From positions 1 to 5,099 of the forward strand of contig JBBAFB010000139.1 in the NCBI GenBank assembly GCA_041655595.1: a stretch of 5,099 nt of DNA, in the 5' to 3' direction. The position numbers were made by a program, and so were the translations under genes. Positions 1 to 5,099 of the stretch are shown piece by piece (the first letter of the stretch is position 1; every line of letters begins with the position of its first letter). Under the pieces are notes generated by a model. That model saw nothing but the letters and a program-made list of their open reading frames with translations, was not told the DNA's origin and did not search any database. This DNA is from JBBAFB01 sp041655595 (GTDB lineage Bacteria > Bacillota > DULZ01).

Positions 1-575
1 GAGTTGAGCTGGATTTAACCCCGCCTTGGCCCAGGCTGACGATGATAGAAGCAGTAAAAAAATGGACAGGGGAAGATTTCAGCTTAATTAAAACCGACGA
101 AGAAGCCCGTCAAATTGCTGATAAATATCATTTGAAAATCGAGGGAAAAGTGAGTTGGGGTAGGATTCTAAGCGAAATGTTCGAAGAACATGTGGAGCAG
201 CATTTAATGCAACCTCATTTTATCCTTGATTATCCCATTGAGATTTCACCTTTGGCGAAAAAGAAACAGGATAACCCGGCCCTGACATATCGTTTTGAGG
301 CTTTTATAGCTTGCAGGGAATTAGCCAATGCTTTCTCGGAATTAAATGATCCGATTGATCAAAAAGAAAGGTTTTTGGCTCAGCTTAAAGAAAAGGCCGC
401 CGGCGACGAAGAAGCTCATCCCATGGATGAGGACTTTATCCATGCTCTGGAATATGGTATGCCCCCGGCGGGAGGTCTGGGAATTGGAATTGACCGTTTG
501 ATGATGTTGATTACCGATACAGCCTCCATTCGAGATGTAATTCTCTTTCCTACCATGCGTCCCCTGGGAAACTAA
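1..575 (+). CDS. lysS: Lysine--tRNA ligase (class II), C-terminal part, 5' end outside window
   Basis: Cytoplasmic class II lysyl-tRNA synthetase, which charges tRNA-Lys with lysine using ATP. The reading frame is already open at position 3 and reads VELDLTPPWPRLTM, so the ATG at 42 is an internal methionine and not the start. About 190 residues are present of a family length near 490; the anticodon-binding domain and class II motifs 1 and 2 lie upstream of the window. Visible marks of the catalytic core are DYPIEISPLAKKK (about nt 228-266), the lysine/ATP-site segment with NAFSELNDPIDQ (about nt 327-362), and class II motif 3, GGLGIGIDRLMML (nt 471-509), whose arginine contacts ATP. The chain ends in FPTMRPLGN, a usual LysS terminus. 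The stop codon is followed directly by an intrinsic terminator, so the gene is transcriptionally separate from the ctsR operon. Family assignment is secure; choosing between lysS and a lysU-type paralogue is not possible from a fragment, but the location favours lysS. Confidence 0.97.
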   Translation, partial: VELDLTPPWPRLTMIEAVKKWTGEDFSLIKTDEEARQIADKYHLKIEGKVSWGRILSEMFEEHVEQHLMQPHFILDYPIEISPLAKKKQDNPALTYRFEAFIACRELANAFSELNDPIDQKERFLAQLKEKAAGDEEAHPMDEDFIHALEYGMPPAGGLGIGIDRLMMLITDTASIRDVILFPTMRPLGN

Positions 576-581
576 AAAGGC

Positions 582-611
582 AACCCGGCATTTATGCCGG
601 GTTATTTTTTT
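582..611 (+). terminator. Intrinsic terminator of lysS
   Basis: A perfect GC-rich inverted repeat starts 6 bases after the lysS stop codon. AACCCGGCA (582-590) pairs with TGCCGGGTT (595-603) around the loop TTTA; one further A-T pair could close the loop. An A and seven T (605-611) follow. This is a classic rho-independent terminator, and it should isolate the heat-shock operon from lysS transcription. Confidence 0.95.
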
Positions 612-711
612 GATCGAGTAGTTTTTTGCCCATCAGGAAAGATTACAAAATAGAATACACTACCAACCGGCAGGCGGCTTGTGGCTTTACAAAAAAATAT
701 TCAAAAAGCTA

Positions 712-739
712 TTGCATTTTAAAAATTATGTTATATAAT
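712..739 (+). promoter_or_regulatory. SigA-type promoter of the ctsR operon
   Basis: The -10 box is a perfect TATAAT (734-739). The best -35 box is TTGCAT (712-717), which matches TTGACA at three of six bases, with a 16-base spacer. An A/T-rich stretch with A-tracts at about 690-707 lies just upstream and could act as an UP element. The predicted transcription start is A746 or A747, giving a leader of about 47 bases before ctsR. No HrcA/CIRCE inverted repeat was seen here. The -10 box is firm; the -35 box is weaker. Confidence 0.82.
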
Positions 740-747
740 GGGACTAA

Positions 748-764
748 GGTCAGTTAAGGTCAAA
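748..764 (+). promoter_or_regulatory. CtsR operator (tandem heptad)
   Basis: The sequence GGTCAGTTAAGGTCAAA consists of two direct heptads, GGTCAGT and GGTCAAA, separated by TAA. This fits the known CtsR box of two RGTCAAA heptads with a three-base NAN spacer; the second heptad is perfect and the first differs at one base. It begins 8 bases after the -10 box and covers the predicted start of transcription, so bound CtsR should block RNA polymerase. A third, imperfect heptad-like GGTAAAA (766-772) follows only one base later, out of phase with the ten-base period of the other two. The operator supports autoregulation of the whole operon by CtsR. Confidence 0.93.
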
Positions 765-782
765 AGGTAAAAGATGATCAGT

Positions 783-788
783 AGGTGG
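783..788 (+). promoter_or_regulatory. Ribosome binding site of ctsR
   Basis: AGGTGG lies 5 bases before the ATG at 794. An in-frame GTG at 785 falls inside this Shine-Dalgarno sequence and so cannot be the real start; a second in-frame GTG at 788 overlaps its end. The site fixes the ctsR start at 794. Confidence 0.85.
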
Positions 789-793
789 TGCTT

Positions 794-1264
794 ATGAGGA
801 GTATTGCAGACCAAATTGAGGCCTATTTAATAAAGCTGTTAAAACTCAGCGGAGGAAGTGTAATTGAAGTTCAAAGAAGCGAAATAGCCCAAATCTTTGC
901 TTGTGCACCATCCCAAATAAATTATGTTCTGACAACCCGCTTTGGGCCGGAACAAGGCTACTTGATAGAAAGCCGTCGGGGAGGCGGCGGTTATTTAAGA
1001 ATAACCAGGGTGGAAATGAGCGATAATGAACTGTTGGAAGGTTTGCTAGATTTTTTGGAAGAAACCTTGGTCCCCTTTCATGGTGGGGAGAGGCTTCTGA
1101 TCCGTTTATTAGAGGAAGGCTTTTTAACTAAAAGAGAGGTTCTTTTAATGAAAGCTGTAATTGGCCAGCAGGCCTTGGGCAATGCCCTTCCTCACCCCGA
1201 TTTAGTGAGGGCCAATATTTTAAAAGCCATGCTGCAAACTTTTTTGAGAGACGAATTTAAATAA
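794..1264 (+). CDS. ctsR: Transcriptional repressor of class III heat-shock genes
   Basis: CtsR is a dimeric winged helix-turn-helix repressor that binds tandem GGTCAAA heptads upstream of clp genes and releases them on heat or protein stress. From the ATG at 794 the protein is 156 residues, the usual family size. The N-terminal DNA-binding half holds the recognition segment RSEIAQIFACAPSQINYVL (residues 28-46) and the wing with ESRRGGGGYLRI (59-70). In this numbering Arg28, Arg49 and Arg62 fall exactly where they do in Bacillus/Geobacillus CtsR; Arg62 is the DNA-contacting arginine phosphorylated by McsB, and the glycine tetrad is the reported heat-sensing loop. Residues from about 75 to 156 form the helical C-terminal domain used for dimerisation and for contact with McsB/ClpC. 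It is first in its operon, with its own operator just upstream, so it is autoregulated. The in-frame GTG at 785 would add three residues but lies in the ribosome binding site. Confidence 0.97.
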   Translation: MRSIADQIEAYLIKLLKLSGGSVIEVQRSEIAQIFACAPSQINYVLTTRFGPEQGYLIESRRGGGGYLRITRVEMSDNELLEGLLDFLEETLVPFHGGERLLIRLLEEGFLTKREVLLMKAVIGQQALGNALPHPDLVRANILKAMLQTFLRDEFK

Positions 1265-1270
1265 AATTAC

Positions 1271-1277
1271 GAGGTGA
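1271..1277 (+). promoter_or_regulatory. Ribosome binding site of mcsA
   Basis: GAGGTGA is a near-perfect anti-Shine-Dalgarno match located 5 bases before the ATG at 1283 and 6 bases after the ctsR stop. The in-frame GTG at 1274 is part of this site, which argues for the start at 1283. Confidence 0.88.
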
Positions 1278-1282
1278 TAAAA

Positions 1283-1798
1283 ATGTTATGTGACCACTGC
1301 AAACAAAATGAGGCCAATGTGCACATTACTAAAATTATCAACAATGATAAAACCACTGTTCACTTATGTGAGGAATGCGCCAGGCAGTATCAGCAGGAAA
1401 TGGGTAACTTCCTGCAATCTAACTTTTCTTTCCCCAAGTTTTTAGGCAGTCTATTTGAACAAGCCGGTTTTATTCCGGGGGATGGTCCGGTGATACAAAA
1501 GACCCTTGCTTGTCCCAAATGCGGAACCACCAGCCGGGAAATTTCCCAGTATGGAAAACTGGGTTGTGTAGAATGCTATGACACCTTTAGTCAAAGTTTA
1601 ACACCGATTATTAAGGGAGTTCACGGCAGGGAAACTCATATTGGCAAGGTCCCTCACCGGACAGGTAAGGACATCAGGCTAAAACAAGAAATTTTCCGGC
1701 TTAAAGAGCAATTAGCAGCTTTGGTGGCCGGCGAGGAATTTGAGGAAGCGGCAAAGGTCAGGGATCAGATTAAAGCTTTGGAAAACAAGGAAGGATAG
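1283..1798 (+). CDS. mcsA: McsA, zinc-finger activator of the McsB arginine kinase
   Basis: McsA binds and activates the protein-arginine kinase McsB, and with it modulates CtsR and delivers targets to ClpC. The product is 171 residues. Two zinc-binding modules are visible, each with paired CxxC motifs: Cys3/Cys6 with Cys29/Cys32, and Cys77/Cys80 with Cys95/Cys98 (the latter in the signature GKLGCVECYDTF). A charged segment (about 111-133) leads to a C-terminal UVR motif, residues about 134-167, with EEFEEAAKVRDQIKALE; this helical hairpin resembles the UvrB/UvrC contact motif and the ClpC middle domain. All eight cysteines are present, so the zinc sites look intact. The gene sits 18 bases after ctsR and 12 bases before mcsB, in the standard operon order. 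The start at 1283 is preferred over the in-frame GTG at 1274, which is inside the Shine-Dalgarno sequence. Confidence 0.96.
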   Translation: MLCDHCKQNEANVHITKIINNDKTTVHLCEECARQYQQEMGNFLQSNFSFPKFLGSLFEQAGFIPGDGPVIQKTLACPKCGTTSREISQYGKLGCVECYDTFSQSLTPIIKGVHGRETHIGKVPHRTGKDIRLKQEIFRLKEQLAALVAGEEFEEAAKVRDQIKALENKEG

Positions 1799-1804
1799 GA
1801 GGTG
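1797..1804 (+). promoter_or_regulatory. Ribosome binding site of mcsB
   Basis: AGGAGGTG is a full-strength Shine-Dalgarno sequence that overlaps the last two bases of the mcsA stop codon (TAG, 1796-1798). It lies 6 bases before the GTG at 1811. The in-frame GTG at 1802 is inside the site and is unlikely to be the start. The overlap suggests that mcsA and mcsB are translationally coupled. Confidence 0.87.
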
Positions 1805-1810
1805 GGCAAG

Positions 1811-2866
1811 GTGGCAAAGCATGATTTTAAAAATAGTAAAAGCAAGTGGATGGAGGGTTTAGGTCCTCAGGATGATATAGTCCTAACCAGTAGAATTCGT
1901 TTAGCAAGAAATTTGCAAAACCTACCCTTTCCCCATCTGCTGGACGAAGCCAAGGAAAAAGAGGTTGTTCAACTGGTGAGTCAGGCAATCACAACCCGGC
2001 AATTTTCGGATCAATTTGGTGAAACAGCAGTTTGGCAGTTGGAAGAGCTGAGTCCTTTGGAAAAACAAATATTGGTGGAGAAGCATTTAATCAGCCCAGA
2101 TTTTGCTGAAAGGAGTAAAGGGGCCGTTGTTTTAAATCGGGATGAGTCCATTAGCATTATGATCAATGAGGAGGATCATTTAAGAATCCAGATTCTATTG
2201 CCTGCCTTCCAGTTGGGAGCAGCTTGGGAATTGGCTAATAAACTGGATGATGCTTTAGAAGAAAAACTGGATTTTGCCTTTAATGAAAACAGGGGCTATT
2301 TAACAGCTTGCCCAACTAATTTAGGTACCGGGCTGAGGGCATCGGTGATGCTGCATCTGCCGGCTTTGGTAATGGCAAGACAAGAAAAGGTGATTTTCAA
2401 TTCCCTTACCAAGCTAGGGCTGACCGTGCGTGGTTTTTATGGTGAGGGCTCCGATGTTCAATCCAATCTTTATCAAATTTCAAATCAAATAACCCTGGGT
2501 CTTACCGAGAATGAAATAATTAATAATTTAGTGGCGGTAGCCCAGCAGCTGATTGATCGAGAAAAAGCGGCCAGGAATCTATTGAATGAGGAGTTAACCT
2601 ACCGTATGGAAGACCAAGCCCTGAGGGCTTACGGAATTCTCTCCAACGCCAGGATTTTAAGCTCTGAGGAGGCGCTTAACCTTTTATCAGACCTGCGTTT
2701 GGGCATAGATTTAAAAATAGTGAACGATGTTGATTATCGTGTTTTTAACGAGTTAATTGCTTTAATTCAGCCGGGCATTCTGCAAGGCAGAGCCGGCAAA
2801 GAAATGACTGCCAGAGATAGGGATTTGAAGCGGGCAGAAATCATTAAGGAAAAATTAAAAGTTTAA
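1811..2866 (+). CDS. mcsB: Protein-arginine kinase McsB
   Basis: McsB is a phosphagen-kinase-fold enzyme that transfers phosphate from ATP to arginine side chains on CtsR and on misfolded proteins, marking them for ClpCP. From the GTG at 1811 the protein is 351 residues, close to the 363 of B. subtilis. Visible features are the nucleotide-binding SRIRLARN (residues 27-34), NEEDH with catalytic Glu121, the active-site cysteine Cys167 in CPTNLGTGLRASVM, and Glu212 in GFYGEGSD. Near the C terminus, RDLKRA (337-342) matches the RDxxRA phosphoarginine-binding allosteric motif. These positions equal those reported for Geobacillus McsB, which independently supports the GTG start at 1811 over the GTG at 1802. 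The C-terminal third (about 255-351) is the dimerisation domain. The gene has a GTG start, unlike its three neighbours, but a very strong ribosome binding site. It lies 13 bases upstream of clpC. Nothing suggests loss of activity. Confidence 0.97.
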   Translation: MAKHDFKNSKSKWMEGLGPQDDIVLTSRIRLARNLQNLPFPHLLDEAKEKEVVQLVSQAITTRQFSDQFGETAVWQLEELSPLEKQILVEKHLISPDFAERSKGAVVLNRDESISIMINEEDHLRIQILLPAFQLGAAWELANKLDDALEEKLDFAFNENRGYLTACPTNLGTGLRASVMLHLPALVMARQEKVIFNSLTKLGLTVRGFYGEGSDVQSNLYQISNQITLGLTENEIINNLVAVAQQLIDREKAARNLLNEELTYRMEDQALRAYGILSNARILSSEEALNLLSDLRLGIDLKIVNDVDYRVFNELIALIQPGILQGRAGKEMTARDRDLKRAEIIKEKLKV

Positions 2867-2879
2867 AGGAGGTTATTTT

Positions 2880-5099
2880 ATGTGGGAAAGATTTACTGAA
2901 AGGGCACAACAAGTAATTAGGCTGGCTCAAAAAGAGATGAAGTCACTAGGGCACCCGGCCATTGGTACAGAGCACTTACTTTTGGGTTTAATTGCAGAAA
3001 ACCAGGGGGTTGCTGCCCGGGCTTTGGCAAATTTAAATATTGATGTTAAAAAGGTTAAAAAAGAAGTTTTAGACTTAATTGGTCAGGGAGATCAGTCTGC
3101 TCCCGATGGTTTGGTGTTAACCCCTCGGGCAAAAAGGGTTTTGGATTTGGCCTATGGAGAGGCCCGCAGCCAAGGTGTAGGTTATATCGGGACGGAGCAT
3201 ATTTTATTAGGATTAATTAAAGAGGGGGAAGGGGTTGCGGCCCAGGTACTGCTTGGCTTAGGTGTGACGGGGGAAATGATTTTGGCCCAAATTAACGAGC
3301 TTCTGGGTAAAAGTGAAGGTCAAGGTCAAGTACCTTTTAATTTATCCCAGTTTTTTGGCCCTCCTGGGGCACCTGGTCCAAGCGGTACCGCGACTCCGCC
3401 TCCCGGCAAGAAAAGATCAACCGGTAGCAATACTCCCACCTTGGACAGCTTTGGCCGCGACCTGACAATTATGGCTAAGGAGGGACGCCTTGATCCGGTT
3501 ATTGGCAGAGATAAGGAAATTGAAAGAGTAATTCAGGTTCTCAGCCGCCGCACCAAAAATAATCCGGTTTTAATAGGTGAACCGGGGGTGGGCAAAACCG
3601 CTATAGCTGAGGGATTGGCCCAAAAAATTACGGATGGCAAGGTGCCGGAAACTCTTAAAACCAAGAGAGTTGTCACCCTTGATCTTTCCAGCCTAGTTGC
3701 CGGTTCCAAGTACAGGGGGGAATTTGAGGAACGCCTCCGCAAGGTAATGGACGAAATTATAGAAGCTGGCAATGTGATTATCTTTATTGATGAACTACAC
3801 ACTTTAATCGGTGCCGGAGCAGCGGAAGGGGCTATTGATGCTGCCAACATTTTAAAACCTGCCCTTTCCAGGGGGGAGATTCAAACCATTGGGGCCACTA
3901 CCCTTGACGAATACAGAAAGCATATAGAGAAGGATGCGGCCTTGGAAAGACGTTTTCAGCCCATTCAGGTAGGGGCACCTACTGAAGAAGAAACTATAGA
4001 AATCTTAAAAGGGCTGCGGGACCGCTACGAATCTCACCATCGGGTGAAAATTTCGGATGAAGCCATCATAGCGGCCGCAAAGTTATCGGAAAGATATATT
4101 ACAGAAAGATTCCTGCCTGATAAAGCGATTGATTTGATTGATGAAGCTGCCTCCAGAGTGCGTTTGGATATGCAAACTGCACCCGATGAGATAAAAGAAT
4201 TGGAAGCTCAATATGAAAAGGCCAAAAATGAAAAGGAGGCCGCAGTTAACGCTCAGGAATTCGAGACAGCAGCGGAATACAGGGATCAGGAACAAAAGCT
4301 AAAGGAGCAGTTGGAACAAGCAAAAAAAGATTGGGATAGTGAAAGAGGTAAAGACGATGCAGTAGTAACCGAAGAAGATATCGCCAAAATAGTGTCAAGC
4401 TGGACCGGTGTCCCCGTCTCCAGGTTAGAAGAAACGGAAACCGAAAGACTGCTAAAATTGGAGGAAATACTGCATAAAAGGGTTATCGGTCAGGATGAAG
4501 CGGTAAAATCCATTTCCCGTGCAGTCAGGAGAGCAAGGGCAGGTCTAAAGGATCCTAAAAGACCGGTGGGTTCTTTCATTTTTCTGGGGCCCACGGGTGT
4601 AGGAAAAACTGAGTTAAGCAAAGCGTTGGCGGAAGCCTTATTTGATGATGAGGATGCCATGGTGCGTTTGGATATGTCCGAATATATGGAGAAGCACGCC
4701 GTCTCCAGATTAGTGGGTGCACCCCCCGGATATGTAGGTTATGACGAAGCAGGGCAGTTAACAGAAGCGATTCGCCGCCGCCCCTATTCAGTGGTGCTTT
4801 TGGACGAAATAGAAAAAGCTCACCCCGAGGTCTTCAATATTTTGTTGCAGGTTTTAGAAGACGGGCGCTTAACCGACAGCCAGGGCAGGACTGTGGATTT
4901 TCGAAATACGGTAATCATCATGACCTCCAATGTGGGCACCTTGCCTTTACAGGGCGGCGGCCGGGTAGGCTTTACCAATGATGATGACCGGGAAGCCGAC
5001 TATGAAAGAATGAAGGATAGTTGTTTGGATGCTTTAAAAAGGACTTTCCGTCCCGAGTTTTTGAACAGAGTAGATGAGCAGGTAGTATTCCACGCTTTG
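2880..5099 (+). CDS. clpC: ATP-dependent Clp protease ATPase subunit ClpC, 3' end outside window
   Basis: ClpC is the hexameric AAA+ unfoldase that feeds substrates, including phosphoarginine-tagged proteins, into ClpP. The frame is open from the ATG at 2880 to the window edge (740 codons); roughly 70-95 C-terminal residues are missing. Domains in order: two Clp-N repeats (about 4-55 and 79-140) with Glu31 and Glu106 in paired GTEH motifs, equivalent to the phosphoarginine-binding glutamates of B. subtilis ClpC; a long Gly/Pro-rich linker (144-185); the first AAA+ module with Walker A GEPGVGKT (233-240), Walker B ending Asp304-Glu305 and arginines 357-358; a coiled-coil middle domain with a UVR-like motif around EFETAAEYRD (460-469); the second AAA+ module with GPTGVGKT (570-577), Asp642-Glu643 and Arg730 in RPEFLNRVDE; and the ClpP-docking tripeptide VGF (696-698). 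The middle domain is the McsB/MecA-type adaptor site and separates ClpC from ClpB and ClpA. The ribosome binding site AAAGGAGGT (2865-2873) overlaps the mcsB stop codon, suggesting coupled translation. Confidence 0.98.
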   Translation, partial: MWERFTERAQQVIRLAQKEMKSLGHPAIGTEHLLLGLIAENQGVAARALANLNIDVKKVKKEVLDLIGQGDQSAPDGLVLTPRAKRVLDLAYGEARSQGVGYIGTEHILLGLIKEGEGVAAQVLLGLGVTGEMILAQINELLGKSEGQGQVPFNLSQFFGPPGAPGPSGTATPPPGKKRSTGSNTPTLDSFGRDLTIMAKEGRLDPVIGRDKEIERVIQVLSRRTKNNPVLIGEPGVGKTAIAEGLAQKITDGKVPETLKTKRVVTLDLSSLVAGSKYRGEFEERLRKVMDEIIEAGNVIIFIDELHTLIGAGAAEGAIDAANILKPALSRGEIQTIGATTLDEYRKHIEKDAALERRFQPIQVGAPTEEETIEILKGLRDRYESHHRVKISDEAIIAAAKLSERYITERFLPDKAIDLIDEAASRVRLDMQTAPDEIKELEAQYEKAKNEKEAAVNAQEFETAAEYRDQEQKLKEQLEQAKKDWDSERGKDDAVVTEEDIAKIVSSWTGVPVSRLEETETERLLKLEEILHKRVIGQDEAVKSISRAVRRARAGLKDPKRPVGSFIFLGPTGVGKTELSKALAEALFDDEDAMVRLDMSEYMEKHAVSRLVGAPPGYVGYDEAGQLTEAIRRRPYSVVLLDEIEKAHPEVFNILLQVLEDGRLTDSQGRTVDFRNTVIIMTSNVGTLPLQGGGRVGFTNDDDREADYERMKDSCLDALKRTFRPEFLNRVDEQVVFHAL

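Noticed and set aside
42..44. ATG at 42 as the start of a short gene
   Set aside because: The frame continues upstream to the window edge with typical LysS sequence (DLTPPWPRLTM), so this is an internal methionine of a truncated lysS.
626..656. A possible second promoter, TTGCCC and TAGAAT, just after the lysS terminator
   Set aside because: The 19-base spacer is too long and the -35 match is weak; the promoter at 712-739 with its operator is far better.
664..681. An inverted repeat CAACCG/CGGcTTG in the intergenic gap
   Set aside because: It has only six pairs with a bulge and no T-run, lies upstream of the promoter, and looks like chance.
3318..3330. GGTCAAGGTCAAG inside clpC, resembling CtsR heptads
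   Set aside because: The repeat period is six bases, not ten, and it encodes the Gly-Gln repeat at the start of the ClpC linker, so it does not fit a CtsR operator.
3533..3850. A 105-codon open frame on the minus strand inside clpC
   Set aside because: It lies wholly opposite the conserved first AAA+ module of ClpC, its serine/leucine/proline-rich translation resembles no family I recognise, and it is a codon-bias shadow of clpC.
4083..4295. A 70-codon open frame on the minus strand inside clpC, with a hydrophobic Phe/Leu-rich translation
   Set aside because: It is antisense to the Glu/Lys-rich middle-domain coiled coil; Glu and Lys codons read in reverse give Phe, Leu and Ser, which mimics a membrane protein. 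I saw no ribosome binding site or promoter for it.

Overview
The window is a compact, ordinary piece of a low-to-mid-GC Firmicutes (Bacillota) chromosome. It carries the 3' end of lysS (lysyl-tRNA synthetase), followed by the class III heat-shock operon ctsR-mcsA-mcsB-clpC, all on the + strand. clpC runs off the right edge. The proteins match the Bacillus families closely in motifs and spacing. The mixed codon use and the divergence from Bacillus suggest a clostridial relative, perhaps of the Peptococcaceae/Desulfotomaculum type. That placement is only an impression, because no phylogeny could be run.

Layout: positions 1-575 hold the C-terminal part of LysS. Its transcription ends at a strong intrinsic terminator at 582-611. 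A 218-base intergenic gap (576-793) follows. It holds the terminator, an AT-rich stretch, a SigA-type promoter (712-739) and a textbook CtsR operator (748-764) that begins about where transcription should start. Four genes then follow with gaps of 12-18 bases: ctsR (794-1264), mcsA (1283-1798), mcsB (1811-2866) and clpC (2880-5099, 740 of roughly 810-835 codons). Each has a strong Shine-Dalgarno sequence.

The genes form one feedback circuit. CtsR represses the operon by binding the tandem heptad operator. Under protein stress, McsB, activated by McsA, phosphorylates arginines on CtsR and on damaged proteins. ClpC recognises phosphoarginine through its N-domain and feeds substrates to ClpP, which is not in this window. 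The key residues of every step are visible: CtsR Arg62 in the glycine-rich wing, McsB Glu121/Cys167/Glu212 and its RDxxRA allosteric motif, four CxxC pairs and a UVR motif in McsA, and ClpC Glu31/Glu106 with both Walker sites and the VGF ClpP-docking loop.

I found no undescribed system, mobile element, CRISPR array or RNA gene. The points worth a second look are modest: a systematic start-codon trap shared by three genes, an extended Gly/Pro-rich linker in ClpC, an unusual flank to its ClpP loop, and the fine structure of the operator.
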